The position numbers and the translations under genes were made by a program. This document shows, piece after piece, positions 1 through 7,756 of a stretch of DNA of 64,000 nt. Position 1 is the first letter of the stretch, and every line of letters begins with the position of its first letter. Source of the DNA: Actinokineospora spheciospongiae (GTDB lineage Bacteria; Actinomycetota; Actinomycetes; Mycobacteriales; Pseudonocardiaceae); assembly GCF_000564855.1 (NCBI RefSeq), contig NZ_AYXG01000165.1:39208-103207 (forward strand). Direction: 5' to 3'. Below the pieces are notes generated by a model. That model was not told where the DNA came from and searched no databases. It saw only the letters and a program-made list of their open reading frames with translations.

Positions 1-1
1 G

Positions 2-217
2 CTGCACCTGGAGCGGCCCGCACGCCTCGGGCAGGTTTACAGCGAAGGCGTCACCGGCGCCACCTACCTGCACCACGACGATGAAGTGGCCGTCTACCGA
101 GCGGCTTTCGAGCACCTGTGGGACACCGCCGCCGCCGACCACGCAGAATCGATGAGAATCCTCGGCAGGCGCATCGACGACATCGGAGAAGCACATGGAT
201 CAGACACGGTGGCGTAA
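2..217 (+). CDS. C-terminal end of an XRE-family regulator (DUF5753, Scr1 type), cut by the window edge
   Basis: An open frame enters from the left edge and ends at TAA; 71 residues are visible. The run YSEGVTGATYLHHDDEVAVY followed by a helical tail (FEHLWDTAAADHAESMRIL) matches the C-terminal effector part (DUF5753) of the Scr1-type helix-turn-helix regulators common in Actinobacteria. The DNA-binding domain lies outside the window. Its last 23 bases overlap the start of a DUF397 gene, the usual partner arrangement for this family, which supports the call. The partner of these pairs often acts as an antagonist (family knowledge); nothing here shows the target. Confidence 0.75.
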   Translation: MHLERPARLGQVYSEGVTGATYLHHDDEVAVYRAAFEHLWDTAAADHAESMRILGRRIDDIGEAHGSDTVA

Positions 218-365
218 AGCCTCGTGCAGCACCGGCGCGAACAACTGCGTGGAAATCCACCCGGACGGCTGGGTCCGAGACAGCAAGGACCCCCACCACC
301 GCCCCATCGCGGTCGACCTCCAAGCCCTGCTGGCAGCAACCCGCACCAGTCGACTCACCCGCTGA
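195..365 (+). CDS. DUF397 small protein, partner of the XRE regulator
   Basis: A 56-residue protein starting WRKASCSTGANNCVEI and continuing VRDSKDP, the signature of DUF397 (W+KSS.S...NCVEV...VRDSKDP). It starts inside the end of the upstream XRE/DUF5753 gene (23-base overlap), so the two are translationally coupled. DUF397 proteins usually sit next to Scr1-type regulators and are thought to antagonise them in a toxin-antitoxin-like or developmental switch (family knowledge). It is short for the family (about 60-80 aa) but looks complete. A strong hairpin follows 6 bases after the stop. Confidence 0.8.
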   Translation: MDQTRWRKASCSTGANNCVEIHPDGWVRDSKDPHHRPIAVDLQALLAATRTSRLTR

Positions 366-371
366 TACCGC

Positions 372-406
372 CGCGCCGGGTGCCTCGACAGCGGGCACCC
401 GGCGCG
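372..406 (+). terminator. Hairpin terminator after the DUF397 gene
   Basis: Perfect 13-base arms (CGCGCCGGGTGCC and its complement) around a 9-base loop, starting 6 bases after the stop codon. There is no U tract, as is common in high-GC actinomycetes. From here to about 680 no convincing gene is visible. Confidence 0.6.
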
Positions 407-680
407 CGCCATCCATCAGCGGACCTTCGAGGCAGAGGCGTACCCGGACCTGTGATGACCTGGGCGGCTCCACGCCCAACCTCCGCCCCGGCGTACCCCT
501 GGTCGATCTCCAGCCGCACACTCATCGCCCCACCGCACGGACCGGCTTGTTCGACACCTCGACCCCACGCCACCCATCGGCACCGACTCCCGCTCAGCCC
601 CCGATCACCGACAGAACCGCCAGCCACAGTCCTCACCAGGGCATCTACCCAGCCCACCACCACGACAAACACAGAGAGTG

Positions 681-764
681 ATCAGTCAACTACAATATTT
701 CGTTCCATCGCCAAAAGTGATGCTAAAATCCACTTTGCCCACCTAAACCTCCAGGTCAAGAAGG
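681..764 (+). promoter_or_regulatory. CRISPR leader
   Basis: A markedly A/T-richer stretch directly before the first repeat, in an otherwise very GC-rich region. It contains TACAAT (691-696) and TAAAAT (724-729), either of which could serve as a -10 box for pre-crRNA transcription. It ends in CCTCCAGGTCAAGAAG next to the first perfect repeat. The repeats at the opposite end of the array are degenerate, which independently places the leader on this side. Confidence 0.7.
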
Positions 765-1769
765 GTCTTCCCCGCGCGAGCGGGGCTGTTCCCGTGCCCT
801 CCACACCCAGGGGGTGGCGGGTGGCGTCTTCCCCGCGCGAGCGGGGCTGTTCCGGTCACGCGGCACTGCAGGCCGCCGTTGGTGTCGTCTTCCCCGCGCG
901 AGCGGGGCTGTTCCTCCATCTCGGACGGCTGGGACACCGAGGCGACCGTCGTCCCCGCGCGAGCGGGGCTGTTCCCAACCCGGACGGTTTCAACCCGGGC
1001 CACCATTCGTCTTCCCCGCGCGAGCGGGGCTGTTCCGTCGCGGGCCAAACCGGAGGAGGTGTGCATCTCGTCTTCCCCGCGCGAGCGGGGCTGTTCCGCA
1101 AGCCGTGGACGCGATTGACAACAAACTGACGTCTTCCCCGCGCGAGCGGGGCTGTTCCGACGCATCCGGGGGCGGACAGCCCGTACCTGTGGTCTTCCCC
1201 GCGCGAGCGGGGCTGTTCCTTCGGCATCCTCCAAGCCGTCACCGTGGCGACCGTCTTCCCCGCGCGAGCGGGGCTGTTCCCACGGCCTTGAACGCCTCGG
1301 CGCGCGTGATGGCGTCTTCCCCGCGCGAGCGGGGCTGTTCCCACCACGCGCATCGTCCAGGCGGTCCAGGCGGTGTCTTCCCCGCGCGAGCGGGGCTGTT
1401 CCCCCATTGCATAGATACGCACAGCTACGCAAAAGGTCTTCCCCGCGCGAGCGGGGCTGTTCCCTTGCGCACCTCGCGGGGCCACACGCCGCGCACGTCT
1501 TCCCCGCGCGAGCGGGGCTGTTCCCAACGTGCTGGCCGATGCCACCCACTGCTGCGACGTCTTCCCCGCGCGAGCGGGGCTGTTCCGCCAAGCGCCTGCG
1601 GGACGAAGCCGAAGCGGCGGTCTTCTCCGCTCGAGCGGGGCTGTTCCCTGGACCCCGATTTTGCCCTGGCCTTCTCCCGCGTCTTCCCCGCGCGAGTGGG
1701 GCTGTTCCCGCCAGCAGCATGACCGCCATGTCCAGCAAGACGTCTTCCCCGCGCGAGCGGGCAACCTGG
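765..1769 (+). CRISPR. Type I-E-like CRISPR array, 17 repeats and 16 spacers
   Basis: The 28-base repeat reads GTCTTCCCCGCGCGAG followed by CGGGGCTGTTCC. Its CCCCGC...GCGGGG stem is typical of type I-E repeats of Actinobacteria. Repeats start at 765, 826, 887, 948, 1009, 1070, 1131, 1192, 1253, 1314, 1375, 1436, 1497, 1559, 1620, 1681 and 1742. Spacers are 33 bases except 1525-1558 (34) and 1587-1619 (33). The fourth repeat has one change (T4G). At the distal end the fifteenth has two changes, the sixteenth one, and the last matches only over its first 20 bases (1742-1761), as expected for the old, trailer side. No cas gene is visible in the window, so the array must rely on cas genes elsewhere or be inactive. 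Confidence 0.97.
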
Positions 1770-1849
1770 TGGCGCCCGGCTTTCCCGCCCCAGCCCTGCA
1801 ACCCGCCGGCCGAGTGGGCGCTCACCCCTGTCCGGGGCCGTTTCCCACA

Positions 1850-1922
1850 TCACACCCCAGCTAGTTGTGTTCCGCAACCAATGAACTTATAGTTGCAGAT
1901 ATCAACCGATTGGGGAGGCGAC
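1850..1922 (+). promoter_or_regulatory. Promoter and double operator of the marR gene at 1923
   Basis: A -35 box TTGTGT (1865-1870), a 17-base spacer and a -10 box TATAGT (1888-1893) precede the gene. Two inverted repeats overlap them: GTTGTG-TTC-CGCAAC (1864-1878) over the -35 box and GTTG-N7-CAAC (1892-1906) over the end of the -10 box. This is the layout expected for autorepression by a MarR dimer. The 91 bases 1850-1940 match 8408-8498 at 78 positions without gaps. Confidence 0.75.
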
Positions 1923-2411
1923 ATGATCGCCACGACAACGGCGTCTGACCTGGTCGAGGCGTTGCGCTGGATCGTGCGGGCCGGGCGGGCGGTGCACAGT
2001 GCCGACGACGACCTGCACAACGCGCCCGCCGCGCTGCTCGGGTTGTTGGCTCGGGAGGGTGAGCAGCGGATGGGCAGGCTGGCCGGGGCGCTGGATGTCG
2101 ATCCGTCCGTGGTGAGCAGGCAGGTGGCGATGCTGTGTGCTGCGGGGTTGGTTTCGCGGCGGCCTGACCCGCAGGACGGGCGGGCGAGCCTGTTGGGGTT
2201 GACCGACTCCGGCCGTGCCTGCCTCGATCAGCACCGGGCCCAGTGGGCGGGCAGGCTCACCACCGCCTTGGCCCACTGGGACGACGACGACGCCGCACGG
2301 TTGTTGGCACTGCTCCGCAGGCTGTCCGCTGACGTGCGGGGGCACCTGGTGCAGGAGAAGTCATCTCCTGCACCAGGGCATGGGGTGCACCCCGAACTCC
2401 AGTCCGGGTAG
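1923..2411 (+). CDS. MarR-family transcriptional regulator
   Basis: A 162-residue winged-helix regulator. The recognition region GRLAGALDVDPSVVSRQVAM (about residues 55-75) and the wing RRPDPQDGRASLLGLTDSGR (about 83-103) are classic MarR; ligand-responsive derepression is the family's usual mode. The ATG is chosen because GGGGAGG lies 4 bases upstream and because the duplicated promoter block aligns to the same start. It has its own operator (see 1850-1922) and stands alone between the CRISPR array and a convergent P450 gene. A copy of its operator lies before the drug exporter at 8714, so that exporter is a likely target in trans. The last 20 or so codons run through a perfect hairpin, so the C-terminus may be an acquired extension. 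Confidence 0.9.
   Translation: MIATTTASDLVEALRWIVRAGRAVHSADDDLHNAPAALLGLLAREGEQRMGRLAGALDVDPSVVSRQVAMLCAAGLVSRRPDPQDGRASLLGLTDSGRACLDQHRAQWAGRLTTALAHWDDDDAARLLALLRRLSADVRGHLVQEKSSPAPGHGVHPELQSG
2345..2377 (+). terminator. Hairpin inside the 3' end of marR
   Basis: Perfect 13-base arms (CCTGGTGCAGGAG and its complement) with a 7-base loop, located before the stop codon of marR. It probably terminates the marR transcript against the convergent P450 gene. The left arm plus loop contains GCAGGAGAAGTC, closely similar to the ribosome binding site (GTAGGAGAAGTC) of the exporter at 8714. Confidence 0.6.
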
Positions 2412-2484
2412 CCCACCGGCAGTGAGTGGGACGACCTCGGTGGTGGCCCGGTCCGCAGCGGCGTGGTGTGTTCACGACACGGGG

Positions 2485-3648
2485 TCACACCTCCCACACC
2501 GCGTCGAGGGGGCCGGGCAGGCGCAGCTTCCAGCCGTGTGGTGCCGCCTGCCTGCCCGGGGCGGGCCGCACGTCTGGCATCCGGTCGAGCAGGACGTCCA
2601 GGGCTGTGTGTGCCAGGGCGGTGACCAGGGGGGCCGCTGGGCACCGGTGCGGGCCGGTGCCGAACCCGAGGTGCGTGCGCAGGTCGCGGTGTGGGTTGAA
2701 GCGGTCCGGGTCGGTGAACACCGCTTCGTCGCGGTTGGCTGAGGCTATGGCTGCCGCTATCACGCTGTTCGCCGGGAGTTGCCGTCCGCCCAGTGTCACC
2801 GCGCGGGTGGTGCGCCTGCCCAGGACGCCGACCGGGCCGCTCCACCGCAGGGCCTCGTGCACCGCCGCGCCGAGCAGTGCCCGGTCGGCGCGGACCTCGG
2901 TGAGGTGGCCGGGGGTCGACCACAGCGCCGCGAGGGTCCAGCCCGCCAGCCAGCCGGGCTCGATCGCGCTCAGCGCCAGGTGCTTGAGGACCGGCAGCAC
3001 GTCGGGGTCCGGGCGTGGCAGGCCGCGTGGGCGGTTGGCGTGCAGCAGGTGGGAGATCACCGAGCCGTCCGGTTCCGCCCGCAACCGTTCGACGACCGCG
3101 GTCACGGCCGTGTCCTGGGCCAGTTCGGCGGCCACGGTCCCGTCCAGCGCCGGGTCGCGGCCGAAGTTGTTCGCCACGTCGGTGAGCAGGTTTCCCCAGT
3201 GGCGCAGGGTGTCGGCTCCCTCGTCGGGGTCGAGGCCGAGCAGGGTGGTCACGGCGGTGGCCGCGACCGGCTCGAAGTAGTGCGCGGCCAGGTCGGCGTG
3301 GGCGGACGGGGCGAGTTGGTCGGCGGCCTTCTCGGCGATGGGTCGGGCGATCGTGTCCACGAAGTCGTCCGCCCGGTGGGGGGCGAAGTCGTGGTGGACC
3401 GCCTCCCGCACGTCCCGGTGGGGTTCGCCCTCCCGCATCAGCAGCGGCGTCCCGCCGCACACGCCGATCATCGGCGACCCGGGCTGGTCCGTGGTGAACC
3501 GCTCCACATCGGTCAGCACGGTGTGCACGTCCTGCCAGCCGGTCACCAGCCACTGGCGGGCCTCGGGGACCCAGGTGACCGGCTCGTCGGCCCGCAGCCG
3601 CGCGTAGGCCGGGTAGGGGTCGGCCTCCAGCTCCGAGAGGGTGGGCAC
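2485..3648 (-). CDS. Cytochrome P450 with an atypical I-helix
   Basis: A 387-residue bacterial class P450. The haem-binding motif HLGFGTGPHRCPAAPL (near residue 325) and the ExxR motif in HEALRW are present. The I-helix, which usually reads (A/G)Gx(D/E)T, here reads LSAIEPGWLAGW: an acidic residue is kept but the oxygen-activating threonine is replaced by proline. Such changes occur in P450s with unusual proton delivery or non-hydroxylating chemistry (family knowledge); the substrate cannot be deduced. The GTG start lies 4 bases after the stop of the glutamate decarboxylase gene on the same strand, so both are made from one transcript. No ferredoxin or reductase gene is adjacent. Confidence 0.9.
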   Translation of the reverse strand: MPTLSELEADPYPAYARLRADEPVTWVPEARQWLVTGWQDVHTVLTDVERFTTDQPGSPMIGVCGGTPLLMREGEPHRDVREAVHHDFAPHRADDFVDTIARPIAEKAADQLAPSAHADLAAHYFEPVAATAVTTLLGLDPDEGADTLRHWGNLLTDVANNFGRDPALDGTVAAELAQDTAVTAVVERLRAEPDGSVISHLLHANRPRGLPRPDPDVLPVLKHLALSAIEPGWLAGWTLAALWSTPGHLTEVRADRALLGAAVHEALRWSGPVGVLGRRTTRAVTLGGRQLPANSVIAAAIASANRDEAVFTDPDRFNPHRDLRTHLGFGTGPHRCPAAPLVTALAHTALDVLLDRMPDVRPAPGRQAAPHGWKLRLPGPLDAVWEV

Positions 3649-3652
3649 GGGG

Positions 3653-5026
3653 TCAGTCCGCGAAGCTGAGCACGGCCGCGGGCTCGGGCAGCGGGAACGG
3701 GTGGCCCGCCAGCCGTTCGGCGTGCTTGACGAGGCTTTCGAGGAACCTCGCCGCGAGGTCGAGGGTGAAGCCCTGCCTGCACACCACGCGGATCACGTCC
3801 ACGTGCTCCAGGTCGGGCGGCAGGCTGTAGGCGGGCACGTGCCAACCGTCGCCCTTGAGGGCTTCGGACAGGTGGTAGACGGTGAAGCCCTCCCGTTCCG
3901 GGTCGCGCACGCGCAGCGCCACCACGGGCAGGTCCTCGCCGTCGCTGATGACCTCGAACGGTCCGATGGCCGCGACGCCCTTCGCGACGTACCGGGCGAC
4001 CTCCTGGCACCGCTGCGCGATCAACTGGTAGCCGGCGATCCCGTTGCGCAGGAACTGGTAGTACTGCGCGATCACCCCGGAGGCGGGCCGGGAGAAGTTG
4101 AGGGTGAACGTGGGGTGGTGGCCGCCGAGCACGTTGCAGTCGAAGATGAGCGACTCAGGCAGGTGCTCCGGGTCGCGCCACAGGCACCAACCGGCGCCGG
4201 GGTAGACCAGGCCGAACTTGTGCCCGGACGCGTTGATCGACACCACTCGGGGCAGCGTGAAGTCCCAGGCGAAGTCCGCGTCGAGGAACGGCGCGACGAA
4301 CCCGCCGCTCGCCGCGTCGACGTGCAGCGGCACGTCGACGCCCCGGTCGGCCGCCACGCCGTCGAGCGCGGCCGCGATCTCCGCGACCGGGTCGTAGCGC
4401 CCGTCCTGCGTGCTGCCCAGCACCGCGACGACACCGATGGTGTTCTCGTCGACCGCCGCCGCGGTCAGCGCCGGGTCCAGGATCGTGCGGCCCTCCGCGA
4501 GCGGCACCATCCGCGCTTCCACGTCCCAGTAGTTGCAGAACTTCGGCCAGCACACGTGCACGTGCGTCCCGAACACCATGTTGGGCCTGCCGGTGCCCCC
4601 GCTCTCGCGCCACCGGCGCAGCATGGCCAGACCGGCGAGCATGGCCGCTTCCGAGCTGCCGCTGGTGGAGCAGCCGATGAACCGGCCGTCGTCCTCGTGC
4701 CACAGGTGCGCGAGCGCGTTGACGCACTCCTGCTCGATGCGGGAGCTGGCCGGGTACTCCTCGCGGTTCATGATGTTGATCGGGGCGGTCTCGGCGTAGA
4801 TCCGCTCCAGTTCCGGCTCCGCCGCCGTGGTGCAGAACGTGGCGAGGTTGAGCGCCGCCCGCCCGTCGAGCAGCAGCCGGGACTGCACGATGCCCGCCGC
4901 CACCCCCGCGGGCATCGGGTCCTCGGGCAACCGTCCCTTCGGGATCACGTCCTCGTCGATCCGCTGGGCGAACACGGGCGCTATCTGCAAGTCCTGGTCG
5001 TCGGTGATCACGCGCTGCAAACTCAT
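3653..5026 (-). CDS. gadB: Glutamate decarboxylase (PLP-dependent)
   Basis: A 457-residue group II decarboxylase with the family's normal length. It converts L-glutamate to GABA and CO2, consuming a proton. The PLP-binding lysine is in SINASGHKFGL (about residue 267) and the cofactor contact HVDAASGGFVAPF is intact; CSTSGSSEAAMLAG and the C-terminal RVVCRQGF also match GadB. The ATG has AGAGGTC upstream. It is the first gene of a two-gene operon with the P450 at 2485. The usual gad partner, a glutamate/GABA antiporter, is absent, so a role in acid resistance is not evident. Confidence 0.92.
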   Translation of the reverse strand: MSLQRVITDDQDLQIAPVFAQRIDEDVIPKGRLPEDPMPAGVAAGIVQSRLLLDGRAALNLATFCTTAAEPELERIYAETAPINIMNREEYPASSRIEQECVNALAHLWHEDDGRFIGCSTSGSSEAAMLAGLAMLRRWRESGGTGRPNMVFGTHVHVCWPKFCNYWDVEARMVPLAEGRTILDPALTAAAVDENTIGVVAVLGSTQDGRYDPVAEIAAALDGVAADRGVDVPLHVDAASGGFVAPFLDADFAWDFTLPRVVSINASGHKFGLVYPGAGWCLWRDPEHLPESLIFDCNVLGGHHPTFTLNFSRPASGVIAQYYQFLRNGIAGYQLIAQRCQEVARYVAKGVAAIGPFEVISDGEDLPVVALRVRDPEREGFTVYHLSEALKGDGWHVPAYSLPPDLEHVDVIRVVCRQGFTLDLAARFLESLVKHAERLAGHPFPLPEPAAVLSFAD

Positions 5027-5522
5027 GGCCGACCTCTGAATTCTTCAGACGTTTCCGGGGTGGTTCGATCCAGGCGCGTGCCCGGGGTGCCGATCGCGGC
5101 CGAACGCCTGCTGTCCGGGCACGCCTGCACTCCGCGCTCATCGCGTTGTTCATCGAAGGAGGGAAAAGGCGTCGATGCCCTCACCGACGCTGGAGCAGTC
5201 CGGTCGTGGTGCCGTTGTCCGTCTTCACGCATCCTGCCAGGCCCCGCGCGGCCAAGGGAACCTCATCGACCGCGCACAACCCGGGTGGGCAGGCCGAAGT
5301 CCCGGTCGACTGACAACCCTTTCACCCGCTGTCCCCGCGATCCGCTTGCCGTACTTCGGATGCCCACCGACGAGCTACTTGAAATTGCCGAACATCACCG
5401 AAAGTCACCGCGCGGTGGCGCTTTTCCGGGGGAAGGTGGCGCTTTCGCCGCTGTCACGGGCGGGTCGGCGCGGATAGCTTCGTGGTCGTTTCCACGAGAC
5501 GACCACACCACGGGAGAAACCG
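5027..5522. other. Intergenic region between divergent gadB and a DJ-1/PfpI gene
   Basis: 496 bases with no convincing gene on either strand. Visible structure: a perfect palindrome CACCGCGCGGTG near 5408, two direct copies of GGTGGCGCTTT flanking it (about 5415 and 5440), and an 8-base inverted repeat at 5482-5506 just before the DJ-1/PfpI start. Promoters for both flanking genes must lie here, but I see no strong -10/-35 pair. Confidence 0.5.
5482..5506. promoter_or_regulatory. Inverted repeat, candidate operator of the DJ-1/PfpI gene
   Basis: Perfect arms GTGGTCGT and ACGACCAC separated by 9 bases, ending 16 bases before the ATG at 5523. Position and symmetry suggest a repressor site over the transcription start. 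No regulator gene is next to it. Confidence 0.5.
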
Positions 5523-6263
5523 ATGAGTCAGGCGCCGTTCACCAACCCCGTCGACTCGGGGCGGCCGATTGTGGCGATGCTGCTCTACCCGGGGTTGACC
5601 CTGCTCGACCTGGTTGCCCCGCACACCGCGTTCTCCCCCGTCATGGACGTGCTGTTGGTGTGGAAGGACCTCGGGCCGATCACCTCTGACGCCGGGGTGC
5701 GGGTGCACCCGACGACGACGTTCGCCCAGTGCCCGGGTGAGGTGGACGTGCTGTTCGTGCCCGGTGGGCGCGACCAGGCGGCGACGGCCGAGGACGAGGA
5801 GGTGTTGGAGTTCCTGGAGGATCGTGGTGGGCGCGCCCGCTACCTCACCGCCGTCTGCGGGGGCTCGTTGATCCTGGGGGCCGCCGGGCTGCTGCGGGGG
5901 CGCCGGGCCGCGACGCACTGGACGGGGCGGGACGTGTTGGGGTTGTTGGGGGCGGAGAACGTCAGTGAGCGGGTGGTGGTGGACGGGAACCTGATCACCG
6001 GGGGCGGGGTCACCGCGGGCTTGGACTTCGGCCTGGTCGTCCTGGCGCGGATGTTCGGTGAGGACGTGGCGAAGATGGCCCAACTCGCGATGGAGTACGA
6101 CCCCCAGCCGCCCTTCGACGCGGGTTCGCCGGAGAAGGCCGGGCCGCGGCTCGCCGACCTGGTGCGCGGTGCCACCAGCGGCACCAACGACGACATGATC
6201 CGCGCCGTCACCCGGCTCACCGAGCGCGGTTGGGGTGGCGCGCGGAAGGTCCCGACCACCTGA
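5523..6263 (+). CDS. DJ-1/PfpI family protein, isonitrile hydratase-like
   Basis: A 246-residue protein with the DJ-1/PfpI fold. The nucleophile elbow is LTAVCGGSLILGAAGLL (Cys about residue 114), followed by GRRAATHW, the order seen in isonitrile hydratases and related GATase1-like enzymes. Those hydrate isonitriles to N-substituted formamides; other members are chaperones or glyoxalases, so the reaction is not fixed by sequence alone. The ATG has GGGAGAA at the right distance. It is a single-gene unit with an inverted repeat upstream and a very strong hairpin downstream. Confidence 0.8.
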   Translation: MSQAPFTNPVDSGRPIVAMLLYPGLTLLDLVAPHTAFSPVMDVLLVWKDLGPITSDAGVRVHPTTTFAQCPGEVDVLFVPGGRDQAATAEDEEVLEFLEDRGGRARYLTAVCGGSLILGAAGLLRGRRAATHWTGRDVLGLLGAENVSERVVVDGNLITGGGVTAGLDFGLVVLARMFGEDVAKMAQLAMEYDPQPPFDAGSPEKAGPRLADLVRGATSGTNDDMIRAVTRLTERGWGGARKVPTT

Positions 6264-6273
6264 GCCCCACGGG

Positions 6274-6311
6274 GTGCGGGTCCTGAGCCCTGCGAGGCTC
6301 AGGACCCGCAC
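6274..6311 (+). terminator. Strong hairpin terminator after the DJ-1/PfpI gene
   Basis: Perfect 16-base arms (GTGCGGGTCCTGAGCC and its complement) with a 6-base loop, 10 bases after the stop codon. The symmetry would let it also stop transcription coming from the amidohydrolase on the other strand. Confidence 0.85.
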
Positions 6312-6478
6312 TCCGGGCCGCCGCCACCGGCGGTCCGGACGAGGACCTGCCCGGCGGGGGTTGCGACGGCGGGCGACTCGAAGTCGTCCGTGCCGCCGAG
6401 CATGGTCATCGTCCGGGCCCACGCCCGGTCGTCCGTCCGAACCGGTGACCGGACCACCGCGTGCCCGGGTTCCCGCAC
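6299..6478 (-). CDS. Possible small protein of unknown function downstream of the amidohydrolase
   Basis: A 59-residue frame from GTG, or 36 residues from an internal ATG at 6409, with actinomycete-like codon use. It reads MTMLGGTDDFESPAVATPAG and ends GGGGPECGS. It lies 30 bases after the amidohydrolase stop, in the same frame, and its stop falls inside the hairpin at 6274-6311. No clear ribosome binding site is present. It could be a real small gene, a decayed C-terminal extension, or chance. Confidence 0.3.
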   Translation of the reverse strand: MREPGHAVVRSPVRTDDRAWARTMTMLGGTDDFESPAVATPAGQVLVRTAGGGGPECGS

Positions 6479-6508
6479 AGGCGCACGGCGGTGTCGCGGC
6501 CGTTCGGG

Positions 6509-7726
6509 TCACGCCCCGGCCAAGCGCGCCCCCCGCCGCCAGATCGCGCGGGTGTTGAGGGTGTCGTCGACGTTCTCCGTGGGGTCGCCGTCGACCAGGA
6601 GGAGGTCGGCGCGGAGGCCTTCGGCGACGCGGCCGCGGTCGCCGAGGTGGAAGCGGCGGGCCGTGGTGGCCGTCGCCGCGCGCAACGCCTGTTGCGGTGT
6701 CAGGCCTGCCGCAACGAGGTACCGCAACTCCTGGTGCAGGCTGGCGCCGTGGGCGACGCCGCCGAAGAACGTTTCCGCCATGGAGGCGTCCGTGCCCGCC
6801 AGCAGGTCCACACCGGCGGCGGCCAGTGCCCGCACGGTGTCCAGGACGTCTTCCAGTTTCCCCTGCGGGTGGCGGTTGTAGCTCGACCGCAGGGTTTCGT
6901 CCCACTTGGCGTCGAGGCGGCGGGCGACCCGCGGGTCGTCGGCGAGTTCGTCGCCGGTGGTGCCCATCATGGACGCGTTGAGGCACACGCACGGCACGAC
7001 GAACATCCCCGCCTCCGCCACCAGGTCGACGACCTCCTCGGTGTGCGGGCGGTCCATGAACACGTGGACCACGCCGTCGACCCCGGCCTCGGCGGCCATG
7101 CGGGTGGCGTCGAGGGTCAGGGCGTGCGCCACGGTGAGGGCGCCGTGGCGGTGGGCTTCGGCCACGCCCGCGTTCAGGGTGGCCTGGTCGAGCACGGGCA
7201 GCCCGGGGTGGCCCTCGACGCTGCCGTCGTCGATCATGAACTTGATGTAGTCGGAGCCCCGGGCGAGCAGGTGCGGGACGAACGCCACCGCCTCCTCCGG
7301 TGTGGTGCTGAACGGCATCAGCGGTGGGGTGGGCGGCAGCTCCCAATCGGGTCGGAAGCCCTCGGGCATCAGCTCGCTCGGGTGCCCGCCGGGCGGGGTG
7401 ATGGCGAAGCCCGCCGACCGCACGTCGGCGACCGCGTCGTCCTCGGTGATGTGCGCCCGGTTCTCCCGGGTGTTCATGCCCTGCATCTCCAGTTCGGTGG
7501 TGACGCCGAACCGCAGGGCCAGGGCCAGCGCGCCGGGGGCGACGTGGACGTGCGCGTCGATCAGCCCGGGCAGCAGGGTCGCGCCGCGGCCGTCGACGAC
7601 CTCGGCCCCCTCGGGGACCTCGCCGCCGACCTGGCGAATCCTGCGGCCGTCGAGGACGACGGTCCGCACCCCCAACGCCTTCTCCCCGTCGAAGACCCTG
7701 GCCCCGGTGATTGCGGTGACGGCCAC
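6509..7726 (-). CDS. Amidohydrolase, imidazolonepropionase/prolidase-like
   Basis: A 405-residue metal-dependent hydrolase of the amidohydrolase superfamily. The first metal motif is in LLPGLIDAHVHVAPG (about residue 60), later histidines lie in the ALTVAHAL and DGVVHVFMD strands, and the catalytic aspartate is in DLLAGTDASMAE. Members cleave cyclic amides or Xaa-Pro-type bonds; the substrate is unknown. The GTG at 7726 is chosen over an upstream ATG because GAGGTGG sits 6 bases before it and because the upstream ATG lies in the promoter. It is divergent from a MarR regulator and shares palindromic operator DNA with it, so control by that MarR is likely. Confidence 0.85.
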   Translation of the reverse strand: MAVTAITGARVFDGEKALGVRTVVLDGRRIRQVGGEVPEGAEVVDGRGATLLPGLIDAHVHVAPGALALALRFGVTTELEMQGMNTRENRAHITEDDAVADVRSAGFAITPPGGHPSELMPEGFRPDWELPPTPPLMPFSTTPEEAVAFVPHLLARGSDYIKFMIDDGSVEGHPGLPVLDQATLNAGVAEAHRHGALTVAHALTLDATRMAAEAGVDGVVHVFMDRPHTEEVVDLVAEAGMFVVPCVCLNASMMGTTGDELADDPRVARRLDAKWDETLRSSYNRHPQGKLEDVLDTVRALAAAGVDLLAGTDASMAETFFGGVAHGASLHQELRYLVAAGLTPQQALRAATATTARRFHLGDRGRVAEGLRADLLLVDGDPTENVDDTLNTRAIWRRGARLAGA

Positions 7727-7756
7727 GGAGGCCCACCTCGCTTCCTCGCTCGCAGT

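Noticed and set aside
743..1825. Long open frames on both strands across 743-1825 with repeating RASGAVP or SPRERGCS-like words
   Set aside because: They are translations of the CRISPR repeats and spacers; the 61-base period is not a multiple of three, which makes the words cycle through frames.
3641..5689. Long plus-strand frame opposite the glutamate decarboxylase gene
   Set aside because: Shadow of gadB; no ribosome binding site and no recognisable protein.
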